Shown: positions 1 through 5,714 of the stretch, in pieces
Layout of the letters: every line of letters starts with the position of its first letter
Position numbering within the stretch: position 1 is the stretch's first letter
Source: Candidatus Coatesiibacteriota bacterium
Lineage (GTDB): Bacteria; RBG-13-66-14
Direction of reading: 5' to 3'
Length of the DNA stretch: 5,714 nt
Assembly (NCBI GenBank): GCA_014728185.1
Contig: WJMB01000097.1
Location: forward strand, 1-5,714
Made by a program: the position numbers and the translations under genes
The notes under the pieces: generated by a model
Databases searched by the model: none
Told to the model about the DNA's origin: nothing
What the model saw: the letters and a program-made list of their open reading frames with translations, nothing else

Positions 1-467
1 CGGCGGGTGCACTCCACCGAACGCGGGTGGGGACTCATCACCACCGCGCAGCCGGCCTTGATGCCGATCAGCGCCTTGAAGACCGCCGTCGAGGTCGGGT
101 TGGTGCAGGGGATGATCGCCGCCACCACACCCATCGGTACGCCGTAGACCACCACGCCGCGGGCCGTGTCGCGCTCGAGCACCCCCAACAGACGCTGCGG
201 CAGGATACTCTCGCGCACGTCGACGGCGGCCAGGCGGTTCTTGATCTCTTTGTCGGCGACGACGCCGAAGCCGGTCTCTCGGACAGCCAGCTCGGCCAGC
301 TCGGTGGAAGCGGCCTCGGCGGCGCGTCCCATCACCCTCACCCAACCGTCGAGCTCGGCGGGCTCGCGGCGGGACAGCTTGTCGGCGGCCCGGCGGGCGC
401 GGAGCAGCAGCTCGCGGGCCTCGGCGATTGCGTGAAGATCGGCGTCCATCTTGTGAGCTTTCGACAT
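1..467 (-). CDS. CoA-acylating-type aldehyde dehydrogenase, N-terminal fragment (runs off left edge)
   Basis: Reading leftward from the ATG at 467-465, the frame stays open for 155 codons to the window edge, so the rest of the protein, including the catalytic cysteine, lies outside. Residues 10-100 are helix-rich, as at the start of the ALDH fold. Residues 107-149 contain VPMGVVAAIIPCTNPTSTAV, FKALIGIKAG and SPHPR. This block is typical of the EutE/PduP/AdhE/SauS group, which converts aldehydes such as acetaldehyde to acyl-CoA with NAD+ and CoA. The substrate cannot be told from this piece. No microcompartment-targeting extension is obvious at the N-terminus. The ribosome site before this ATG is weak (GGCGGA directly adjacent); a second in-frame ATG at 449 is an alternative. 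The gene lies 182 nt downstream of a predicted sigma-54 start site and beyond a sigma-54 activator gene on the same strand, suggesting inducible expression. Family confidence is high, specificity low. Confidence 0.85.
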   Translation of the reverse strand, partial: MSKAHKMDADLHAIAEARELLLRARRAADKLSRREPAELDGWVRVMGRAAEAASTELAELAVRETGFGVVADKEIKNRLAAVDVRESILPQRLLGVLERDTARGVVVYGVPMGVVAAIIPCTNPTSTAVFKALIGIKAGCAVVMSPHPRSVECTR

Positions 468-549
468 TCCGCCGGGGTCGTGGATTCCAAAGGGATCAGA
501 TGATGACCGACAACCGACCGCAATCGGGTTACCCGCCGTAGGGGCGCTT

Positions 550-570
550 GCCGAGACCTTCGCCAAAGGG
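550..570. promoter_or_regulatory. Candidate activator-binding (enhancer) site, left copy
   Basis: This is the left arm of the perfect 21-bp inverted repeat. It carries the dyad CCTTCGCCAAAGG at 557-569, centred at 563. It is placed like an enhancer for the rightward sigma-54 promoter (start near 629). It also lies within the predicted leader transcribed from the leftward promoter. The two dyad centres are 165 bp apart, close enough to allow pairing of two bound activator dimers (inference). Confidence 0.57.
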
Positions 571-597
571 GCGACGGTAACTATCCCGGGCCGGACC

Positions 598-617
598 GGC
601 GTTGGCACGTTTCTTGC
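598..617 (+). promoter_or_regulatory. Sigma-54 promoter copy, rightward, facing the first
   Basis: This is an exact inverted copy (20 of 20 bases) of the promoter at 661-680, including the four spacer bases TTTC that the consensus leaves free. It reads TTGGCACGTTTCTTGC on the plus strand (602-617), with a predicted start near 629. A candidate activator site (550-570) is centred about 66 bp upstream of that start. No convincing plus-strand gene follows: transcription would cross the opposing promoter and then run antisense into the 3' end of the sigma-54 activator gene. It may make an antisense or small RNA, or serve as a symmetric binding element only. Confidence 0.62.
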
Positions 618-660
618 GGAGTCTCGCTCGGGTTTGCCGGGAGAGTCGCCCCGCCCTGCT

Positions 661-680
661 GCAAGAAACGTGCCAACGCC
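661..680 (-). promoter_or_regulatory. Sigma-54 promoter, leftward, for the aldehyde dehydrogenase
   Basis: The minus strand reads TTGGCACGTTTCTTGC (678 to 663 plus flanks), which fits the sigma-54 consensus TGGCACG-N4-TTGC completely, with the GG and GC pairs at the right spacing. With the GC at -13/-12 (662/661), transcription should start near 649, giving a leader of about 182 nt before the dehydrogenase ATG at 467. A candidate activator site (721-741) is centred about 79 bp upstream of this start. A sigma-54 activator gene ends at 761, just beyond that site. The assignment rests on the sequence match and context. Confidence 0.82.
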
Positions 681-720
681 TCGCTTTGCGACGTTTGAGG
701 GCGCTCCCGGGCGGAAGGGT

Positions 721-741
721 CCCTTTGGCGAAGGTCTCGGC
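721..741. promoter_or_regulatory. Candidate activator-binding (enhancer) site, right copy
   Basis: This is the right arm of a perfect 21-bp inverted repeat whose partner is at 550-570. Inside it, 722-734 (CCTTTGGCGAAGG) is a near-perfect dyad: five of six base pairs match around the centre at 728. Dyads of this kind, about 80 bp upstream of the start (649), are the usual targets of dimeric Fis-type HTH domains of sigma-54 activators. The neighbouring gene encodes such a protein, so it is the obvious candidate ligand (inference). Confidence 0.6.
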
Positions 742-760
742 GGGTGGTCTGCCCTCGGGG

Positions 761-2257
<1,497 letters not shown>

Positions 2258-2331
2258 AAGGGCTGCTCGGTTGGGGGCGGCTTCTTGAATGGTTGATTCC
2301 GTGGTCCGTCTTCTCGGGCAGTGTGAAGAAT

Positions 2332-2360
2332 AGTATACAGACGGACCGCTAAATGGTCAA
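2332..2360 (-). promoter_or_regulatory. Sigma-70-type promoter for the sigma-54 activator gene
   Basis: On the minus strand, TTGACC (2360-2355) is followed after 17 bases by TATACT (2337-2332), each five of six to consensus. Predicted start is near 2325, about 67 nt before the activator ATG at 2257. It lies back to back with the plus-strand promoter at 2396-2424. Confidence 0.7.
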
Positions 2361-2395
2361 CCCCGGAGCCCATCGTGGCGGAGGGGCCTTTTTCC

Positions 2396-2424
2396 TTGAC
2401 AAAAGAGGCCGGGTTGCTTACATT
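2396..2424 (+). promoter_or_regulatory. Sigma-70-type promoter for the ArsR/membrane-protein operon
   Basis: A perfect TTGACA (2396-2401) is followed after 17 bases by TACATT (2419-2424, four of six). The predicted start is near 2431, which leaves a leader of about 330 nt before the GTG at 2761. A second promoter closer to the gene cannot be excluded. Confidence 0.55.
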
Positions 2425-2688
2425 CTAAAACGTTAAATCGCAATGCCTTAAACCAACCTGGCCTTGATGGGTACTGCTCGTTGGCATTGTCGGGTATTAA
2501 TCCCGAGCTGCTTCGGAGCTGCTCGCAGCATTGTTAATCAATCCGTTGAGCATCGCTCGCGGAGACTGCGTTGCGGCTGGGCGGGCTGAGTTCACCATTG
2601 CCGGTTTGATACCCCATCCCGCGTGGGCTTCCGTCCGCGCAGACGCTTTTCCCGCGTCACACGACGGCCGTCGTCGTCGAGAGGCGCT

Positions 2689-2719
2689 ACAGTAAGGTGG
2701 CGGTCGCGCGCTGTACTGT
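2689..2719. promoter_or_regulatory. Possible operator: ACAGTA/TACTGT inverted repeat
   Basis: ACAGTA (2689-2694) and TACTGT (2714-2719) are perfect inverted half-sites separated by 19 bases, about 42 bp before the ArsR-type regulator start. ArsR-family repressors often bind imperfect inverted repeats near their own start, so autoregulation is possible. The spacing is long for a single dimer and the arms are short, so this is tentative. Confidence 0.25.
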
Positions 2720-2730
2720 CGACGATCGCG

Positions 2731-2748
2731 TTCGAGTCTTTCGAGTCT
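2731..2748 (+). repeat. Perfect tandem duplication of a 9-mer before the ribosome site
   Basis: TTCGAGTCT occurs twice with no gap (2731-2739 and 2740-2748), directly before AAGGGAGGTTTC and the GTG start at 2761. It may be a slippage-prone repeat or part of a regulator site; chance is also possible. Confidence 0.6.
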
Positions 2749-2760
2749 AAGGGAGGTTTC

Positions 2761-3066
2761 GTGGCTGAGCTAACGAATTGTGAAGAGCTGGCCCGCCACT
2801 TCAAGGCCCTGGGTCATCCCACGCGCTTGCGCATCGTCGGCCTGCTGGCCGCCGGGATGCGCTGCGTCGAGGAGATCCGCGCCGAGCTGGGGCTCAAGCA
2901 GCCCAATATCTCGCAGCATCTCGCCATCCTGCGGCAGAACCGGATCGTCACCTCGGAGCGCGACGGTAACCGCGTCTGCTACTCGTTGACCAACCTGGAT
3001 TTGATCCGCACCATCGTCGCTCTGGGCAACTGTATGGGCATCGACAGCAAGACCCGGGCCGAATAA
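2761..3066 (+). CDS. ArsR-family winged-helix repressor
   Basis: This 101-residue protein starts at a GTG preceded by a strong ribosome site (GGGAGG, 2751-2756). An ATG start further upstream at 2623 would read through leader sequence of non-coding character and is not preferred. The ArsR fold is clear: ALGHPTRLRIVGLLAAG (residues 16-32), a helix-turn-helix with recognition helix LKQPNISQHLAILRQN (45-60), and the beta-wing ERDGNRVCYSL (66-76). Such proteins are homodimeric repressors released from DNA by metals, arsenite or thiol oxidation. Here C35 aligns with the first cysteine of the classical ELCVCDL site, but the other two cysteine positions of that site are not cysteines. Other cysteines are C7, C73 and C91. 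The inducer is therefore unknown and may be redox-related or non-metal. It shares an operon with a membrane protein 12 nt downstream. Confidence 0.9.
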   Translation: MAELTNCEELARHFKALGHPTRLRIVGLLAAGMRCVEEIRAELGLKQPNISQHLAILRQNRIVTSERDGNRVCYSLTNLDLIRTIVALGNCMGIDSKTRAE

Positions 3067-3078
3067 GGATTATACGCA

Positions 3079-3642
3079 GTGAGCGCCCCCAAACATCAGT
3101 ACAAACGACCCGCCGGCGGCGGGGACGTGGTCATCTACCGCGAGACCCTGATCTCGCGGGTCTCCTTTTACATCACCATCTTCGTCACCCTGGCCCTCGG
3201 CGGAGGCATTGTCTACGCCCTGAGCAATCTGGACACCCCGGTGGGTCGCTGGGCCTTCTGGATCCTCGCCGTGGTGGCGTCCCTGGTCCTGGTATTGGGC
3301 ATCTGCTTCACCCAGTTGACCATCACCGTCACCCAGCGCCAGTTGATCCTGGCCTTCGGCTTCTTCCGGTTGACCCTGCGGCGCCGGGACCTCGTCGGGG
3401 CCGAGGCGACCCAGGTTTCCCTCAGCGACTCCTCGGGCTACGGCATCCACCGCGGCCGCAAGGGCGTGCGCTACTGGGTCACCGCCGCCGGGCCCGGTGT
3501 CGAGCTGACCGTGCGCGATCCCGCCGCGGTCAAGAAAGCTGACGGCAACGACGAAGCGCAGACCGACGACCGTCGACGCTACATCTTCAACTGCCGAGAT
3601 CCGCGACGGCTGATCAACATCCTCGACCTGGATCGGGAGTGA
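3079..3642 (+). CDS. Two-TM membrane protein with bacterial PH-like domain, function unknown
   Basis: The protein has 187 residues from a GTG preceded by AAGGA about nine bases upstream, 12 nt after the ArsR gene stop, so the two genes are almost surely co-transcribed. A short polar N-terminus (1-26) is followed by two hydrophobic segments (about 27-49 and 57-78). A cytoplasmic beta-rich domain (79-185) begins ITVTQRQLILAFGFFRLTL and carries GYGIHRGRKGVRYWV (120-134) and YIFNCRDPRRLINIL (168-182). This pattern, with a G-(Y/W)-G-I-R-like motif and a C-terminal helix, is typical of small membrane proteins with bacterial PH-like domains, usually annotated as hypothetical. No catalytic residues are recognisable. 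Pairing with a repressor suggests that it is the repressor's regulated target, perhaps in membrane stress or homeostasis (inference). A terminator follows 59 nt after the stop. Confidence 0.8.
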   Translation: MSAPKHQYKRPAGGGDVVIYRETLISRVSFYITIFVTLALGGGIVYALSNLDTPVGRWAFWILAVVASLVLVLGICFTQLTITVTQRQLILAFGFFRLTLRRRDLVGAEATQVSLSDSSGYGIHRGRKGVRYWVTAAGPGVELTVRDPAAVKKADGNDEAQTDDRRRYIFNCRDPRRLINILDLDRE

Positions 3643-3700
3643 GAGCGGGAGATTCCTTACAGTCCCACTGCGCGATTGATTTGGATATGATGACGAGCAC

Positions 3701-3720
3701 GGCCGGTTTTCCGGCCTTTT
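3701..3720 (+). terminator. Intrinsic terminator of the ArsR/membrane-protein operon
   Basis: GGCCGG (3701-3706) and CCGGCC (3711-3716) form a six-bp GC stem around TTTT, followed directly by TTTT and soon by another TTTT (3724-3727). It lies 59 nt after the membrane-protein stop, in the orientation expected for that operon. Confidence 0.85.
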
Positions 3721-4130
3721 CCGTTTTCGGATAGGGATCTTTTGCCCAGTTCGGACCGGGTTGTGATTGTATACTGCTGATATTATATGCGTAGTAGAAG
3801 ACGCGCCTGTCACTTATCAGCGGCAAAAAAGTTGCGGCTGCAAGGGGCGTGCTCGGTGGATAACCTACCCCGCATGGTAGCCGGCAACTAACGACCACCC
3901 GATTGCTACACGACTCATAACTGCATCGTTATCAAGCAAAAAGACTGCGTATGCTTGCAGCGGGGGACAAGTCGGGCGCACCCAATCAGCGATTGCCTGC
4001 TCGGTGAACCCTTCAATATCAGCTCTGATTTGATCCGATCACAATCCATGACGCCAAAGCAACACTCACTTGCGTCAGCCCTGAGTCGCCACAGATCTTG
4101 GTCCGCTTGTCGCGATGAGCCCCTGGTAAA
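3721..4130. other. Gene-free, lower-GC gap with hairpins; possible RNA gene
   Basis: No supported protein gene is present in about 410 bases between two convergent terminators. The plus strand holds promoter-like AT-rich elements (TATACT 3770-3775, TATTAT 3781-3786) without a good -35. It also has a ten-bp stem with one bulge (3830-3839 with 3879-3889), whose 3' arm competes with CTACC/GGTAG (3865-3869/3876-3880). An 8-bp pairing GCTGCAAG/CTTGCAGC (3837-3844/3954-3961) and a hairpin CAAGCA/TGCTTG (3933-3957) are also possible. GCTCGGTG occurs at 3851 and 3999. No known RNA family was recognised (not tmRNA, RNase P or SRP RNA). It may be a small RNA gene or degenerate spacer. Confidence 0.35.
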
Positions 4131-4155
4131 CAAAAGGGCCGCCCCGGGGCGGCCC
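4128..4155 (-). terminator. Intrinsic terminator of the receiver-domain gene
   Basis: A perfect 20-base palindrome at 4136-4155 (GGGCCGCC stem, CCGG centre) is followed on the minus strand by TTTTGTTT (4135-4128). It begins 20 nt after the stop at 4176. The GC-rich stem and U-rich tail mark a strong Rho-independent terminator for minus-strand transcription. Confidence 0.9.
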
Positions 4156-4175
4156 GAGTGGATCGCGTCTCCATG

Positions 4176-4760
4176 CTACATCGACGGACCCAGCAGCACG
4201 CCCAGCACGAAGCCCAGCAGTGTCCCCGCCAGGATGAAGACCAGGAACAGGCTGCGCAGGCGCAGGCAGCGTCGGCGGCTGCGCGCGCCGACCAGCACAG
4301 CCTCGAGCTTGGACCGCTCGGCCTCCACGCTCTCATGCCCCTTGAATATCCACACCGGTCCGGCCTCCAGGGTGATCCTGGAGAAGCCCTCCTCGTCGAG
4401 GAGCAGCGGGGCCTTGTTCGAGTAGACGATGTTGGGGATGCCCCGACCCTCACGGCGCAGGCGTTCGGCCAGCTCCAGCCCCCGCGGCGGGTAGGCGGCC
4501 TTGTAGCGCGCGGCGAAGGACTCGATGCTCTCCCAGAGCTCTCCGGCCTCGGCCTGCAGACGCCGGCCGACCTCGGAGGACTGTTCGAGGAAGAAGATGT
4601 CGCTGAGCAGCAGGTCGGGGCGTTCGCCGTTGTCGAGGGCGGCCAGCAGCTCTTCGGTCGAGTAGAAATGGCGGATGTCGTAACACTCGCCGTGTCGCTC
4701 GTCCAGGGCGCGGTGGTTGCGCTCCTCGTCGTCGATCAACCAGATACGGGCTTTGCTCAT
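4176..4760 (-). CDS. Membrane-anchored stand-alone receiver-like (REC) protein
   Basis: This 194-residue protein starts at MSKARIWLIDDE. The frame continues upstream, but only from here does it look like a protein, and the upstream part overlaps the divergent kinase gene. The ribosome site is weak (GGGA about eight bases before). The receiver fold is visible: acidic pair D10-D11, phospho-acceptor candidate D54 in DLLLSDIFF (49-57), S114 in NIVYSNK (110-116) and conserved lysine K140 in VWIFKGHES (136-144). A helical insertion of about 35 residues (58-92) separates the D54 strand from GLELAERLRREG (94-105). A basic stretch RSRRR (160-164) precedes a hydrophobic helix (about 171-190) at the extreme C-terminus, so the domain is probably tail-anchored with the receiver in the cytoplasm. 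There is no output domain and no adjacent histidine kinase. It may act as a phosphate sink or as a membrane-localised signalling partner (inference). Confidence 0.8.
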   Translation of the reverse strand: MSKARIWLIDDEERNHRALDERHGECYDIRHFYSTEELLAALDNGERPDLLLSDIFFLEQSSEVGRRLQAEAGELWESIESFAARYKAAYPPRGLELAERLRREGRGIPNIVYSNKAPLLLDEEGFSRITLEAGPVWIFKGHESVEAERSKLEAVLVGARSRRRCLRLRSLFLVFILAGTLLGFVLGVLLGPSM

Positions 4761-4913
4761 TGCTGGAATCCCGCGGAAGAGGGTTGGTGACCCGGGGGAT
4801 GACGCGGTCGGTATCGGTTGGTAGAATCGGAATCGGATGGTGGGGCGCGGCATCGTGGTGCTTGGCTGCGGTGAGGATACCAGCGCGGCCGCGAGGCTGT
4901 AAAGGGGGCGTAG

Positions 4914-5714
4914 GTGGAACGGGTGCTGGGAGTGGACCTGGGCGGGACCAACCTGCGCTGGGGCTTCGTTGGACGGGACGGCGAGCTGGCCGGAGCCGAT
5001 TCGCTGACCCACCGCGCCGCCGGTTTCGTGCTGACGCCGACCGAACTGCTCGAGCGTCTGGCCGCCGTCGTCGAGGGCTTTCCGGAGCCCGTCCGCGCCG
5101 TGGGCTTGGGCGCCCCCGGCCCCCTGGACCTGACCCGGGGCGCCGTGGTCGGAGCGGTCAATCTCCCGGGCTGGAGCGACGCCCCCCTGGCCGGGCCGCT
5201 CGCAGAGCGCCTCGGCCTTCCCGTGCGCCTGATCAACGACGGCACGGCCTTCACCCTGGGCGAGGCCCGCTACGGCGCCGCCGCCGGTGCGGAGAACCTG
5301 CTCGGCCTGACCCTGGGCACCGGTGTCGGCGGCGGGGCGCTGCAGGACGGTCGACCCCTGCTCGGCCGACGCGGCAACGCCCTGGAGATCGGTCACCTGA
5401 CCCTGGACCCGCGGGGTCCGATGTGCAACTGCGGCCGCCGGGGCTGCCTGGAGGTCTACGCCTCGGCGAGCGCCGTCGCCCAGCGGGGGCGGGAGCTGAC
5501 CGGTAAGAAGGACCTCGACGCCGCCGCCGTCGTCGAGCGGGCCGACCGGGGCGATGAGCCCTGCCGCGGGGTCCTCGCCGAGGCCGGTCGTCGGCTGGCT
5601 CGGGGTATCGCCTTGTCGCTGACCCTGATCGACGCCGACCTGGTGGTCATCGGCGGCGGACTGTCCCGGGCGGGGGACTTGATCTTCGAACCGGCCCGCG
5701 CCGCCCTGGCCGAA
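4914..5714 (+). CDS. ROK-family sugar kinase (glucokinase-like), runs off right edge
   Basis: A GTG start with AAAGGGGG five bases upstream and an in-frame TAG immediately before it fixes the beginning. 267 codons are present and the frame is open at the window end; ROK kinases usually have 300-320 residues, so roughly the last 40-50 are missing. The ATP phosphate-binding motif VLGVDLGGTNLRWG (4-17), sugar-binding/catalytic LINDGTAFTLGEARYG (106-121, catalytic base D109), GLTLGTGVGGG (131-141), EIGH (158-161) and the zinc motif CNCGRRGCLE (171-180) are all present; H161, C171, C173 and C178 would bind zinc. VVIGGGLSRAGD (244-255) follows. There is no N-terminal HTH, so this is a kinase rather than a ROK repressor. 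It probably phosphorylates glucose or a related hexose or amino sugar in the cytoplasm; the exact sugar is not determined. It is divergent from the receiver gene, 153 bp away. Confidence 0.92.
   Translation, partial: MERVLGVDLGGTNLRWGFVGRDGELAGADSLTHRAAGFVLTPTELLERLAAVVEGFPEPVRAVGLGAPGPLDLTRGAVVGAVNLPGWSDAPLAGPLAERLGLPVRLINDGTAFTLGEARYGAAAGAENLLGLTLGTGVGGGALQDGRPLLGRRGNALEIGHLTLDPRGPMCNCGRRGCLEVYASASAVAQRGRELTGKKDLDAAAVVERADRGDEPCRGVLAEAGRRLARGIALSLTLIDADLVVIGGGLSRAGDLIFEPARAALAE

Larger units (their letters stand above)
2431..2760 (+). other. Long 5' leader with stem-loops, no convincing gene
   Basis: This 330-base stretch holds no supported protein gene. Inverted repeats suggest a folded leader. 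CAATGCC (2441-2447) can pair with GGCATTG (2483-2489), and CCAAC (2453-2457) with GTTGG (2480-2484), which overlaps it. TCGGG/CCCGA (2490-2494/2502-2506) encloses a seven-base loop. The hairpin at 2505-2524 has GAGC and GCT stems around a TCGG loop. None matches a riboswitch class that I recognise. The 3' part (2600-2750) is more GC-rich and holds a possible operator and a tandem repeat. Confidence 0.4.

Noticed and set aside
487..494. CCAAAGGG, matching half of the enhancer-like dyad, just upstream of the aldehyde dehydrogenase start.
   Set aside because: Only eight bases match and the dyad is absent, so a third activator site is not supported.
550..741. The nested inverted repeat as a terminator, MITE or structural RNA.
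   Set aside because: There is no U-tract on either side, no target-site duplication was seen, and the inner arms match the sigma-54 consensus too well to be explained by a generic hairpin. A role as RNA structure in read-through transcripts is not excluded.
2467..2589. Small ORF of 40 codons (MGTARWHCRVLIPSC...) within the ArsR leader.
   Set aside because: It has no ribosome-binding site, is cysteine/arginine-rich without family resemblance, and overlaps the stem-loops. It could be a leader peptide, but the sequence gives no support.
3070..3813. Minus-strand open frame across the PH-like membrane-protein gene.
   Set aside because: Its translation is low-complexity, and the plus-strand reading has TM segments, a ribosome site, operon spacing and a terminator.
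4761..5396. N-terminal extension of the receiver gene, upstream of position 4760 on the minus strand.
   Set aside because: It is the shadow of the ROK kinase gene on the opposite strand; recognisable receiver sequence begins only at MSKARIWLIDDE.

Overview
This is a chromosomal window from a high-GC bacterium. The lineage cannot be fixed from the sequence. It uses sigma-54 transcription, has frequent GTG starts, and has ordinary TTGACA/TATAAT-type promoters in front of GC-rich genes. No transposase, phage gene, CRISPR array, tRNA or rRNA was seen. Six protein genes are supported, and the two at the window edges are cut off.

Left part (1-2360, minus strand). The N-terminal third of a CoA-acylating-type aldehyde dehydrogenase (467 to 1) lies downstream of a GAF/AAA+/Fis-HTH sigma-54 activator (2257 to 761). 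The gap between them holds the most striking DNA in the window: a nested inverted repeat. The inner arms are two identical, near-perfect sigma-54 promoters (TTGGCACGTTTCTTGC) that face each other. The outer arms are a perfect 21-bp inverted repeat, each arm with an internal dyad (CCTTCGCCAAAGG), placed 66-79 bp upstream of the predicted start of the promoter it flanks, as expected for activator-binding enhancers. The simplest model is that the activator, made from its own sigma-70 promoter (2332-2360), switches on the dehydrogenase from the leftward promoter. The rightward promoter points back at the activator's 3' end and could make an antisense or small RNA.

Middle part (2396-3720, plus strand). 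A promoter divergent from the activator precedes a roughly 330-nt leader with several stem-loops. An ArsR-type repressor and a two-TM membrane protein with a PH-like domain follow as a tight operon that ends in a clear intrinsic terminator (3701-3720). The repressor has only one of the cysteines of the classical ArsR metal site.

Gap (3721-4130). About 400 nt of lower-GC sequence lies between the ends of convergent genes, beyond both of their terminators. It contains hairpins and a possible promoter and may hold an RNA gene.

Right part. A minus-strand gene (4760 to 4176) encodes a stand-alone phospho-receiver-like domain with a helical insertion and a C-terminal membrane anchor, an unusual architecture. 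It ends in a strong intrinsic terminator. Divergent from it, a ROK-family sugar kinase (from 4914) runs off the right edge.
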